From Bacteroidota bacterium (GTDB lineage Bacteria; Bacteroidota; Bacteroidia; Chitinophagales; Chitinophagaceae): DNA of 62,172 bases. The position numbers and the translations under genes were made by a program. The notes beneath the pieces are model-generated. The model saw only the letters and a program-made list of their open reading frames with translations. It did no database searches and was not told where the DNA came from. Positions 28,501 to 36,151 of this stretch are shown here, in pieces. Location: positions 1-62,172 of the forward strand of contig CANJRV010000004.1 of NCBI GenBank assembly GCA_947476825.1, read 5' to 3'. Within the stretch, counting starts at the first letter, position 1. Each line of letters begins with the position of its first letter.

Positions 28501-28708
28501 TGCGCCATTTACAAAAATGTCTAAACCAGGATTAGATATGAATATTGCAGGACTCTTTGAAATCAAGCAACAATGGAAAGCTTATTTGGATATACATAAT
28601 TTATTCGGTTCAAAGTATCAACAATGGCATGGATATTCGATGTTTGGTCCAAATTTGCAGCTTGGAATTATTCATTCTTTTGAAAACCCAAGATTTGTGC
28701 AACATTAA
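25526..28708 (+). CDS. Large TPR protein with C-terminal beta-barrel-like region
   Basis: 1060 aa with a signal peptide (MQKKGYLVITFFILFHASFGQ). Residues about 30-560 contain many TPR-like helical pairs (EYGHYPEAASLLTAYLKAN, YANAETYFKKYIEK, RYDEAMSFADYYLDH). Residues about 610-1060 change to alternating beta strands (YHFDYETHVYLGLYTD, CSYTLKTGFATF, GLDMNIAGLFEIKQQW) ending ... FENPRFVQH, resembling the barrel part of a TonB receptor. The likely arrangement is a periplasmic TPR scaffold and an outer-membrane barrel. It is the second gene of a two-gene unit with the TonB receptor; joint function is inference. Confidence 0.7.
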   Translation: MQKKGYLVITFFILFHASFGQKTIHFTDKNAKLRTAIEHIEYGHYPEAASLLTAYLKANTSIRHGGNDFDIALANYYIDVCALHLAKPNAAENFQTFLAQTVFKQLQEIGNFELAKYYVDKGNYPMAIPCYEKSGINFLTNQEISERNFQLAYAYLVTQRLDKVDPLFASVKNIHGDYFKPGNYYYGILSYYKGDYPTAKESFLKVAEDEKYKNIVPFYLLELSYLTGHAQEVLDNAKDYLDHPEKLYYSNELNQLVGQIYLEEAQYANAETYFKKYIEKCLSPRKEDYFRLAYAQYQQKKVADAITNFEVMSKDTDKISQQAYYLLAKSYLTQSEKQKAFNALQACIAVPLHADIVEIAEYNLAKLSYDIEDEITAEKRLNQFMDKYPKSDVKEEVAELITFLHLKNDRFDDAMIMMNKLVNMSDRIKKIYQRANYARGVQLLISGNSDLTIPYFNEAMKYPMDESINNLASFWHAEALYRLGRYDEAMSFADYYLDHSTYNADADNRSKMHLMKTYIYFQKNDKENQDAEFQLVNDLDKNMDSLQVLDSVKPNFVPDRIPIIDNDPYVLTYNMPEEEFKFQYTPVPLKPLAMDKVNEIKICPNYAKIGIGNLSTISLEAGADISDLIKMPWYVNFKHTSSKGKIKNQQVGETHFGIYDHRVFQKNAIETSFTVDENKVFYYGYDHDAFSYAKSDVKQRFLSIGVQTNIKPLHPKKYHFDYETHVYLGLYTDSREASETNCEVDMPISKEINNEVKVNTGFALNANFYHVGGYQSQSNSMLMWKPSIAKTMHGIDFAIGLYPVVAQKFHVLPDITATKKMPATSAMLIVGLQSKLVLNTFKQMTTLNPFLFNYFSVKQSKNTELFAGLNGNLNRNCSYTLKTGFATFRNLPLFLQDTTLDGKQFSILYASKITAGIIDASIDYTLHKNFRAGASIQSRPILSLSSSNKAWHYVSSEMSMYGEYRASDKIVLRSDLFWRSGYSWIQKSMQGNAPFTKMSKPGLDMNIAGLFEIKQQWKAYLDIHNLFGSKYQQWHGYSMFGPNLQLGIIHSFENPRFVQH

Positions 28709-28772
28709 TTTTTTCCTACAAGCTTAAGTAGCTACTTTTACAGTCCAGCATTAATATAATAACAGCACTTCT

Positions 28773-29684
28773 ATGGATATTGTCAAATACATTGGTCAAT
28801 TTTTAATTAAAAATAAGTATTGCAGCCTGTCCGGTTTGGGTGTCTTCGATTTGAAAAAAAATTCAGCTTCCATTTCGAATCAAGAGGCGATTTCCCCTTC
28901 AACTTATCATATTACTTTTACTTCTGTTGGTAGTATCGACGATACTTTCGCTTCGTTTATTGCTACTATGGAAAATGTTAGCATCAGTAATACATCCAAC
29001 AATATTAAGAATTATTGCATTGCTGTGAAGGAGGAATTGAATACTACTGGTAAATTTAAATTGGATTCAATAGGTGAGTTATACATGCAAAATGGTAAAA
29101 TTACTTTTAAACAAAGTGATGATTTTGACTTAGGCCTACAACCTGTGCCTATTCCTATTGTAGAAATAAAATCCAATGTCAACGAGCAAGGAGGTATACC
29201 TAAATTAGATTATAGCTATCCACCTGCCTCTACACATTATGGCAAAAAATCTTTTGTTTCTGCGAAGGTATTAGTACCAATAATAGTGGTTGCATTGATT
29301 GGTGTATTCATGGTATTTCGTTTATTGCAATCACCTACAACTAGTGCAAATCCAAGTTCAACTACAGACTTAGAAGCACTTGAATTAAATAGTTCTTCCA
29401 CGCATGATACTGCTGCATCTACAGATGCAAATACTACAGCTAGTGTGGATGCAAATGGCGAAACAATTTATAAGGTCGTAGTACTGACCAGTGCTAATGA
29501 GGCGCTTGCAAAAACCAAAGCTGCTAAGTGGAAAAATTATGGCAATATTACCAATGTGATTCAACGTGATGGCAATTTCTTGGTGACTATGGATGCGAGT
29601 TATCCGAAGAATGATACAGTGAGATTAGTAGATTCCTTACGTCATTTTTTTGATTTGAAAGGAGCAGTATATATTTTGAAATAA
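28773..29684 (+). CDS. HU-CCDC81 and SPOR domain membrane protein
   Basis: 303 aa. Residues 1-60 and about 60-125 match the paired HU-CCDC81 domains of Bacteroidota (begins VKYIGQFLIKNKYCSLSGLG). A membrane helix lies near 170-190 (VLVPIIVVALIGVFMVFRLL). A Ser/Thr/Ala-rich linker follows, and residues about 230-303 form a SPOR domain (YKVVVLTSANEALAKTKAA), which binds denuded septal peptidoglycan. The likely role is linking a cytoplasmic HU-like domain to the division septum; the ligand of the HU part is unknown. Confidence 0.82.
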   Translation: MDIVKYIGQFLIKNKYCSLSGLGVFDLKKNSASISNQEAISPSTYHITFTSVGSIDDTFASFIATMENVSISNTSNNIKNYCIAVKEELNTTGKFKLDSIGELYMQNGKITFKQSDDFDLGLQPVPIPIVEIKSNVNEQGGIPKLDYSYPPASTHYGKKSFVSAKVLVPIIVVALIGVFMVFRLLQSPTTSANPSSTTDLEALELNSSSTHDTAASTDANTTASVDANGETIYKVVVLTSANEALAKTKAAKWKNYGNITNVIQRDGNFLVTMDASYPKNDTVRLVDSLRHFFDLKGAVYILK

Positions 29685-29785
29685 GTTAAACAAAGGATAG
29701 GATTTTTCTTTTGCATAAAAGAGAAAAACTAAAATTTGTATTTTTAATAGAATAAAAAATCGGCAGTTGCCGAACCCGTTTTTGT

Positions 29786-31870
29786 ATGTTGAACCCGTTT
29801 TGGAAACAATCCCCTTTTGTGCGATTTATTTTGCCTTTTATTCTTGGCATCAGTCTTTTTAATTATTTTCCTATTGTGCGTGTAATGCCTGTGCTGTATG
29901 CCATTGCTCTAGTTTTGGTTTTATATGCAATCCCCTTTTTTCTGGCGGATTATAAAAAATATACATTTCGTTACTTGCATGGTATTGGATTATTTCTTGT
30001 AATTGGATGCAGTGGATATGCCATCTGTGTATTGCATTCGCCATTCGTTTCTAGCAAATTTTATTGTTCTCATGTAAAGGAATATGCTTATGCCTTAGTA
30101 AGAATAAATGCGGAATTGGAAGAAAAGGAGAAGACGTATAAAGCAACTGTGGATGTAAAGCAATTGCTTCAACAGAAAGAGTCTATACCGACTAATGGGG
30201 AAGCGATTATATATTTTCAAAAGACAGATAAGTTGCTTAATCTGCATACTGGAGATTACATTTTACTGAAAAATAAATTTACAGATTTAAAGTCAAGTGG
30301 CAACCCTGGAGCGTTTGATTATGCAAAATATTGTCATCGAAATAATGTGTATCAATCCGCTTTTGTGCGAGAATCTGAATGGCGAAAAACTACTTGGCAT
30401 ACAGAAGATCTTGCATCTTATTTTGAAAAACTAAATAAAAAAACGAGAGTTATTCTGCAAAGTTATATCCGTGATACTGTTGCTGCTAGCATTGCAGAGG
30501 CCTTGCTTATCGGCTATCGAAAAGATATTGACAAAGATATTTGGCAATCGTATTCTAATACCGGCATTGTCCATATCATCGCTATTTCGGGTATGCACAT
30601 GAGCATGATTTATATGAGCATTCGCTATCTACTTCTTCTATTGCCGTTTTTTAAGAAAAGGAAAAATATGGCGCTGTGGTTTGCTATTATTTTGATGTGG
30701 TGTTTTGCCATTTTAACTGGTGTACCACCATCTGTGAATAGAGCAGCGGTGATGTTTACTTTTTTGGGTGTCGGTGAAATGATCAATAAAAAAATGCCTG
30801 TGTATAATAATTTAGCCGCAAGTGCATTTGTCTTATTGTGCTGTAATCCTTCATGGTTGTGGGATGTAGGTTTTCAATTGTCGTATTTGGCAGTATTGAG
30901 TTTGGTTATTTTTTATAAACCCTTTGTCGATAAAATGGTTATCACGAATAAAATATTAAATGCCATTTGGGAAATGATAGCCATTACCATTGCTGCGCAA
31001 ATACTCACATTTCCATTTTGTATTTATTATTTTCATCAGTTTCCATTGTTATTTATTTTGACGAATTTGGTTGCTGTTCCTGCAACAACCATTATTCTGT
31101 ATGCCGAAATAATATTGGTTGCTTTCCATTGGATACCACCTCTTGCCCATTGGATTGGATTTGCCATATCTATTTCTATTCAAGGTTTGAATCAGTTTGT
31201 ATTTTTTATTGGACATATACCCTATGCGGTTTGGACGGGCATTGGCATTACAGAATGGCAACTCTTAGTATTGGTTATTTTTATTGTTTGTATTTCTGTT
31301 TGGCTTTTCTATAAGAGGATAATTTACTTTGTATATGCTGTTTGTTGCATACTGTTTTTTATGTTCAGTGTGGATTATGCATTCATGAAAAGTTTTCAAA
31401 CCCATCGAATGATTGTTTACCAAATGCCTAAACAAAAAAGTATAGAATTTAATTACGGCAACGAATTTTATTCGCCAGACGAAAAGGAAATACTATCCAA
31501 TCCGAAAAATAGTAATTATGTTTCGGCACCGTCACGAAGAGAATATCATGTCACAAAAATGGATAGTTCTATTGTAGAACTTGCGAAAAAACATGCTATA
31601 GAATTGTATTTTTTTGGCGGTAAAAAAATGGCGAGAATACATAGCGAAGCTTTCAACTGCAAAACGCCAATGCCCATCGATATTTTGATTGTCAGCGAAA
31701 CCAACGCTATACATGCATCTTGGATTAAAAGAAATTTCGATCCTAATCAAATTATTCTGGATAGTAGTATTCCTTTTTGGAAAACAGAAAGTATCAAAAC
31801 AGAATTAGCGGCACTGCATATACCCATTTATGATGTGCAAGCAAGTGGAGCGTGGGTGATGAATTGGTAG
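29786..31870 (+). CDS. comEC: ComEC/Rec2 family DNA-uptake channel protein, no lactamase domain
   Basis: 694 aa polytopic membrane protein. Residues 1-85 have three helices; about 85-215 are the soluble OB-like DUF4131 region (NPGAFDYAKYCHRNNVYQSA near 172). The competence domain runs about 230-510, with the hallmark SNTGIVHIIAISGMHMSMIY near 255 and PPSVNRAAVMF near 313. The C-terminal metallo-beta-lactamase domain of longer ComEC proteins is missing; the final 170 residues look unlike it. This short form is common in Bacteroidota. Expected role: passage of single-stranded DNA across the inner membrane. No other competence gene is in the window. Confidence 0.88.
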   Translation: MLNPFWKQSPFVRFILPFILGISLFNYFPIVRVMPVLYAIALVLVLYAIPFFLADYKKYTFRYLHGIGLFLVIGCSGYAICVLHSPFVSSKFYCSHVKEYAYALVRINAELEEKEKTYKATVDVKQLLQQKESIPTNGEAIIYFQKTDKLLNLHTGDYILLKNKFTDLKSSGNPGAFDYAKYCHRNNVYQSAFVRESEWRKTTWHTEDLASYFEKLNKKTRVILQSYIRDTVAASIAEALLIGYRKDIDKDIWQSYSNTGIVHIIAISGMHMSMIYMSIRYLLLLLPFFKKRKNMALWFAIILMWCFAILTGVPPSVNRAAVMFTFLGVGEMINKKMPVYNNLAASAFVLLCCNPSWLWDVGFQLSYLAVLSLVIFYKPFVDKMVITNKILNAIWEMIAITIAAQILTFPFCIYYFHQFPLLFILTNLVAVPATTIILYAEIILVAFHWIPPLAHWIGFAISISIQGLNQFVFFIGHIPYAVWTGIGITEWQLLVLVIFIVCISVWLFYKRIIYFVYAVCCILFFMFSVDYAFMKSFQTHRMIVYQMPKQKSIEFNYGNEFYSPDEKEILSNPKNSNYVSAPSRREYHVTKMDSSIVELAKKHAIELYFFGGKKMARIHSEAFNCKTPMPIDILIVSETNAIHASWIKRNFDPNQIILDSSIPFWKTESIKTELAALHIPIYDVQASGAWVMNW

Positions 31871-31908
31871 GAGAAAGTGTTCAATCTATTTTTCTTGAAT
31901 AAATTATT

Positions 31909-32763
31909 TTGCAAGTGAAATACAAACTTCCATTTGTACATTTGGATATTAACCAACAAGTCGTGCATTCAGTTCAAGCATTAAAAATACAATCAGGGAT
32001 TGCTTCAGAAGTAGAAGATTTTTTGACGGTGGAAGAAATTTTATCCATTAGTATCAATGGCGAATCGTATACTATGACGATGCGAACACCAGGCAATGAA
32101 GAGGCTTTAGCCAGAGGTATTTTGTTGAGTGAAGATGTGTATAATGACCTTCATACAAATCCAATATTTTCTATTATAGAAAAAAATGAATTCAATTATA
32201 TCACGAAAGTGAATGTAGACATTCCTGAAGGGAAAATTGGGAAAGGGATATTGACGAAACGAAATTTAGTTTCTGTTTCTAGTTGTGGTATGTGTGGTAA
32301 GGATGAAATGGATTTGACATGGGTTGGTGAGAAAATTATTTGCCATCAAAAACTGAATACAAAAGTTTTGCATCAATTATTTCAGAAGATGAGTGCGCTT
32401 CAAGAGAACTTTAAATATTCGGGTGGTTCGCATGCTTCGGCTGCATGTACGGTAGACGGTGAATTGCTGGTGATGCATGAAGACATTGGTCGACATAATG
32501 CGGTAGACAAAGTAATAGGGAGTTTGTTGTTGGAAAATAAATTAGAACGAGCACAAATTTTATTGGTCAGCGGACGAGTATCCTACGAAATAGTCAACAA
32601 ATGTTACAGAGCATGTATTCCTTTTCTAGCAGCCGTATCAGCACCTTCTAGCATGGCAGTTCTTTACTGTCAACAAATGGGAATTACCTTATTGGCATTT
32701 TGCAGGGAAGATAAAATGACGGTGTATACGCAAGAGGAGAGAGTGGAAATGGGCTTTCTCTAA
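31909..32763 (+). CDS. fdhD: Formate dehydrogenase accessory sulfurtransferase
   Basis: 284 aa. FdhD passes sulfur to the molybdenum cofactor of formate dehydrogenase. The conserved CGMCG motif (SSCGMCGKDEMDL, about residue 125) holds the catalytic cysteine. GGSHASAACTVDGELLVMHEDIGRHNAVDKV (about 172-200, quoted in part) and LVSGRVSYEIV are family signatures. The start is TTG at 31909; a GTG at 31915 is an alternative. No formate dehydrogenase or cofactor gene is nearby, so the client is elsewhere. A REP-like element begins directly after the stop. Confidence 0.92.
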   Translation: MQVKYKLPFVHLDINQQVVHSVQALKIQSGIASEVEDFLTVEEILSISINGESYTMTMRTPGNEEALARGILLSEDVYNDLHTNPIFSIIEKNEFNYITKVNVDIPEGKIGKGILTKRNLVSVSSCGMCGKDEMDLTWVGEKIICHQKLNTKVLHQLFQKMSALQENFKYSGGSHASAACTVDGELLVMHEDIGRHNAVDKVIGSLLLENKLERAQILLVSGRVSYEIVNKCYRACIPFLAAVSAPSSMAVLYCQQMGITLLAFCREDKMTVYTQEERVEMGFL

Positions 32764-32811
32764 ATGGTTTGCAAAACCGCCGATAGCAGTTCGAGATTGC
32801 AAATCTCAAAC
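32764..32811. repeat. REP-like element, copy f
   Basis: GGTTTGCAAAACC (32766-32778), CGCCGATAGCAG linker, then TTCGAGATTGCAAATCTCAA. It sits one base after the fdhD stop and could serve as its terminator. Confidence 0.65.
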
Positions 32812-33041
32812 AAATTTACTTTTTTATTTTTGAAGATCTCGGATAGGTGTGAGAGGCAGCTTTTCATTCTTCTTTATCATTAATCATCTTTGGATTCTTC
32901 ATTCATGCAAACTACTTTTATCTCAACCCAGCCCAGCGCAAGCAAACTACCTTTAAGCGCGATAGCTAGATGTAATAATATTGAGTATATTTAGTTGTCA
33001 AAAAATAAATTTGTAGTAATGCTTAATTTATCAATAAACAT
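32812..33041. other. Intergenic, no gene seen
   Basis: About 230 bp without a convincing open frame or repeat beyond the adjacent REP-like element. Confidence 0.4.
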
Positions 33042-33398
33042 ATGACAAAATATCGAAAAACGAGGCTTGCAATCGTAAGCATTTTAGTATTAGTTCTATT
33101 ACTCGTTACTGTTTACGTTTACTCAACGCCGCCAGGTCTGCACTATTTATTAGTAGTGTAGGATTCAATTGGAATTTTACTTTTATCTATTATTTTCTTG
33201 GCTTCGGTTTCGGGACTAAAAAATTTTTGGAAGATAGGTGCGTCTTTATTAATTAGTTCATTCGTAACCGCAATTCCTGCAATAGCAACAAGCAGTGAAA
33301 GTGCAAGTGCAGCTGCTAAAGCTGGAGTTGTAATTACATTGCTTTGTATTGTTGTTACATCGGGGCTGCTATATTTTTACTGGATTCGAGACAAGTGA
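33042..33398 (+). pseudogene. Small membrane protein interrupted by one in-frame TAG
   Basis: From ATG 33042 the frame encodes a basic start and a hydrophobic helix (LAIVSILVLVLLLVTVYVY), a short loop STPPGLHYLLVV, then TAG at 33159-33161. It continues in the same frame with two more hydrophobic segments (IGILLLSIIFLASVSG; VVITLLCIVVTSGLLYFYW) to TAA at 33398. Removing the TAG gives a coherent three- to four-helix protein of 118 aa. It is therefore probably a recent nonsense mutation. TAG is used as a normal stop elsewhere here (desaturase, comEC), so code reassignment is unlikely. Family unknown. Confidence 0.6.
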
Positions 33399-33413
33399 AA
33401 ATAACTATCATCT

Positions 33414-33475
33414 GCTGTTCCACATGTTCGTTGCGGCATGGCGAACTATAGATAAAAAAGGTTCCGTGAACCTTT
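33414..33475. repeat. REP-like element with ACATGTTCG arms, copy j
   Basis: CTGTTCCACATG ... CATGGCGAAC, then TATAGATAAA and a hairpin AAGGTTCCGTGAACCTT. It is related to the copy at 21138-21205. Confidence 0.6.
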
Positions 33476-33547
33476 GCTATATAATTGGCATTTACGCCGT
33501 TTTCTGCTGTTCACATTTTCGACTCAGAGGCATGTCCAAAAGTGGAT

Positions 33548-33820
33548 CTATTCGTAATGAAATCTACATTGAACAATATAACATTTTTGATTTACTCCTT
33601 TTTTACCTTCTACTTTATATACTAATCTATGTTCGCCAGTTATTCGTCTTGACCAATATCCTTTTAGCTCGAATTTTAATGGCTCAGGTTTTCCCAATCC
33701 ACTGAAAGGAGTTTTGCTAATATCATTTAATAGCTCTTTGATTTTATGCGTTAATGAAATATCTGTTTCTATCCAAAATTGAAAATCATGCCATCCATTT
33801 TCTGTAAATTCAAAATTCAT
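33548..33820 (-). CDS. yoeB: Txe/YoeB family mRNA-interferase toxin
   Basis: 90 aa with the YoeB layout: FTENGWHDFQFWIETD at the start, the acidic/basic centre KPEPLKFELKGYWSRRI (Glu near 47), ITGEHRLVYKV near 62, and the C-terminal catalytic pair HY (CRFHYE, residues 88-89). YoeB cleaves mRNA at the ribosomal A site until bound by its antitoxin. It begins 11 bp after the stop of the antitoxin gene, so the pair is one operon. Confidence 0.92.
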   Translation of the reverse strand: MNFEFTENGWHDFQFWIETDISLTHKIKELLNDISKTPFSGLGKPEPLKFELKGYWSRRITGEHRLVYKVEGKKGVNQKCYIVQCRFHYE

Positions 33821-33831
33821 CCGACTATTTT

Positions 33832-34080
33832 TTACAGCTTATATTTTATAGTCTTACCCTCTTTAATTTGATGGATTGATTCAGTTAGTCTCTTTCTGTT
33901 CGCAGGAGAAGATAATAAATAACTAGTCTCAGTTAATGAGTTATATTCACTCATTGAAAGGATGACAACTGCTTCTTCATCTGCAGATCTAGATACTACG
34001 ATTATATCGGAGGATTTGGAAACATCATCTAAATATTTTTTCATGTTGCTTCTCAATTGTGTTGCTGAAACTGCTTGCAT
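33832..34080 (-). CDS. yefM: YefM/Phd family antitoxin
   Basis: 82 aa. It starts MQAVSATQLRSNMKKYLDDV, the Phd/YefM DNA-binding fold, with EEAVVILSMSEYNSLTET near 45. The Lys-rich C-terminal tail is the toxin-wrapping part. It neutralises the YoeB-like toxin encoded just downstream and is expected to repress the shared promoter together with it. Confidence 0.92.
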   Translation of the reverse strand: MQAVSATQLRSNMKKYLDDVSKSSDIIVVSRSADEEAVVILSMSEYNSLTETSYLLSSPANRKRLTESIHQIKEGKTIKYKL

Positions 34081-34168
34081 AATTTTACAATTTGAAACGA
34101 AAGTACATTATTCCGTACATAATAAAGTCACAAAATATTCTGATTTTTGGTAAACAAATCCCAAAAAA

Positions 34169-34558
34169 CTACTCCACTCTCTTTCTCAAATTTTTTATTT
34201 CTCCTTTACGCTTTTTACTATCCAATCTTTTTTGAATTTGTGCTTTAGATACTTTGGTTGCTAATCTTTTTTTAGGTTGGTGTAATGATTTGATAATTAA
34301 GGCATGTAATTTTTCAATAGCTATTTCTTTATTGCCAAGTTGAGTGCGTGTAGTATTACATCGCACGATCAGTATATCTTCTTGCGCTAATCTGGAGGCA
34401 AGTTTTTGTTTCAGTAATATTTTTTGTTCAGGTGTTAATAGCGCAGAATTTTCAATAGAAAATCGTACTTCTACTTGCGTTTCTACTTTGTTTACATTTT
34501 GCCCGCCTTTGCCTCCACTCCTCGAAGTTCGTATTTCTATTTCTTTACTTAAGTTCAT
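34169..34558 (-). CDS. arfB: Ribosome-rescue peptidyl-tRNA hydrolase ArfB (YaeJ-like)
   Basis: 129 aa class I release-factor-like protein. It frees stalled ribosomes by hydrolysing peptidyl-tRNA: the GGQ motif sits in TSRSGGKGGQNVNKVET (residues about 12-28), and the Lys/Arg-rich C-terminal tail (RLDSKKRKGEIKNLRKRVE) enters the empty mRNA channel. Length and tail match ArfB rather than full release factors. It lies 45 bp before lysS on the same strand when read on + coordinates (downstream of lysS in transcription). Confidence 0.92.
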   Translation of the reverse strand: MNLSKEIEIRTSRSGGKGGQNVNKVETQVEVRFSIENSALLTPEQKILLKQKLASRLAQEDILIVRCNTTRTQLGNKEIAIEKLHALIIKSLHQPKKRLATKVSKAQIQKRLDSKKRKGEIKNLRKRVE

Positions 34559-34602
34559 CAGCTAATCTTATAAGTGTTTATTCTTGTACAAAATAGTGTT
34601 GC

Positions 34603-36120
34603 CTATTCATGTGTTTTTTCAGGGCGCATTTGCGGAAAGAAAAGCACATCTTGTATACTCGATTGGTTGGTCATGAGCATTGCCAAACGATCTATACCAA
34701 TGCCAATTCCAGAAGTTGGTGGCATACCATATTCTAAAGATCGTAAAAAATCATGGTCTATAAACATGGCTTCATCATCACCTTTTTCCAGAAGTTTAGC
34801 TTGCTCTTCAAATCGAGCACGTTGTTCAATAGGGTCATTCAATTCACTATAGGCATTTGCTACTTCTTTGCCATTAATCATCAACTCAAATCTTTCTACC
34901 AAACCTTGTTTGCTTCTGTGTTTTTTTGTCAATGGACTCATCTCCACTGGGTAGTCAATGATAAAGGTTGGTTGTATATAATGCGCCTCACATTTTTCGC
35001 CAAATAATTCATCAATGATTTTGCCTTTACCCATTGTTTCATCTACATGTAAACCCAATTTTTTACAACAGGCTCTTAGTTCTTCTTCATCCATATTTCG
35101 TACATCAATGCCTGTATGTTCTTCAATAGCATCATGTATACTGATACGTTTGTAAGGAGCTTTAAATTCGATATGATTATTGCCAACTTGTAATAAAGTT
35201 TGACCATTACTAGCTAGTGCAACTTGCTCCAACAGTTTTTCTGTTTGATCCATCATCCAGAAATAATCTTTATAAGCGACGTAAAATTCCAATACGGTAA
35301 ATTCAGGATTATGGGTTCTGTCCATTCCTTCATTTCTAAAATTGCGACTGAATTCATACACAAAATCAAAGCCACCCACAATGAGTCTTTTCAAATATAA
35401 TTCATTGGCAATGCGCAAATAAAAAGGAACATCCAATGCATGATGATGTGTGATAAATGGACGAGCAGCAGCACCGCCAGGGATGTTTTGTAAAACCGGA
35501 GTGTCTACTTCTAATGCACCAAGTTCATTCAAATAAGTACGAATGCTATTCATCATTTTTGTTCGCTTGATGAATGTTTCTTTCACATTTGGATTCACGA
35601 TTAAATCAGCATATCGTTGGCGATATCTAAATTCAGGATCCGTTACTTCGTCAAAAGCTTCTCCATCTTTTTCTTTTACAATTGGCAATGGATGTAAGGC
35701 CTTTGTAAGCAGTGTTAATTCATTGACATGGATAGAAGTCTCGCCAGTTTTGGTAGTAAATACATAGCCTTTCACGCCAATGATATCGCCTATATCCATT
35801 AGTTTTTTCCAAACGATATCATACAAAGATTTGTCTTCACCTAAGCAAATGGCTTCTCGTTTAATATACAATTGAATACGACCAGTAGCATCTTGCAATA
35901 CACAAAAATTTGCTTTGCCCATATCCCGTACACTCATGATGCGACCAGCGATGCAAACCTCAGCAAAATCACTTTTGTTTTCTTCTCCTTTATAATTTGT
36001 TTTGATGTATTCTGCATTTGTGTTTACAGGATATAATGGCGCAGGGTAGGGGTCTATACCCATTTGAATAAGCTCGCTTAATTTTTCTCTTCGAATGATT
36101 TCTTGTTCCGACAAATGCAT
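34603..36120 (-). CDS. lysS: Lysyl-tRNA synthetase, class II
   Basis: 505 aa. The N-terminal OB-fold anticodon domain (residues about 60-160; VCIAGRIMSVRDMGKANFCV) is followed by the class II core: motif 2 FRNEGMDRTHNPEFTVLEFY (about 265) and motif 3 GIGIGIDRLAMLMTN (about 475). It charges tRNA-Lys. It lies downstream of pheT with a 31-bp gap and upstream of arfB, so the three may form a translation operon. Confidence 0.97.
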   Translation of the reverse strand: MHLSEQEIIRREKLSELIQMGIDPYPAPLYPVNTNAEYIKTNYKGEENKSDFAEVCIAGRIMSVRDMGKANFCVLQDATGRIQLYIKREAICLGEDKSLYDIVWKKLMDIGDIIGVKGYVFTTKTGETSIHVNELTLLTKALHPLPIVKEKDGEAFDEVTDPEFRYRQRYADLIVNPNVKETFIKRTKMMNSIRTYLNELGALEVDTPVLQNIPGGAAARPFITHHHALDVPFYLRIANELYLKRLIVGGFDFVYEFSRNFRNEGMDRTHNPEFTVLEFYVAYKDYFWMMDQTEKLLEQVALASNGQTLLQVGNNHIEFKAPYKRISIHDAIEEHTGIDVRNMDEEELRACCKKLGLHVDETMGKGKIIDELFGEKCEAHYIQPTFIIDYPVEMSPLTKKHRSKQGLVERFELMINGKEVANAYSELNDPIEQRARFEEQAKLLEKGDDEAMFIDHDFLRSLEYGMPPTSGIGIGIDRLAMLMTNQSSIQDVLFFPQMRPEKTHE

Positions 36121-36151
36121 ATGTAGTTTTTTTTATGTAGAATTTTAATGC

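Noticed and set aside
9998-33161. Reassigned TAG codon (amber recoding)
   Set aside because: Two in-frame TAG codons occur, but several intact genes (desaturase, comEC, phosphoribosyltransferase) end in TAG, so ordinary mutations are simpler.
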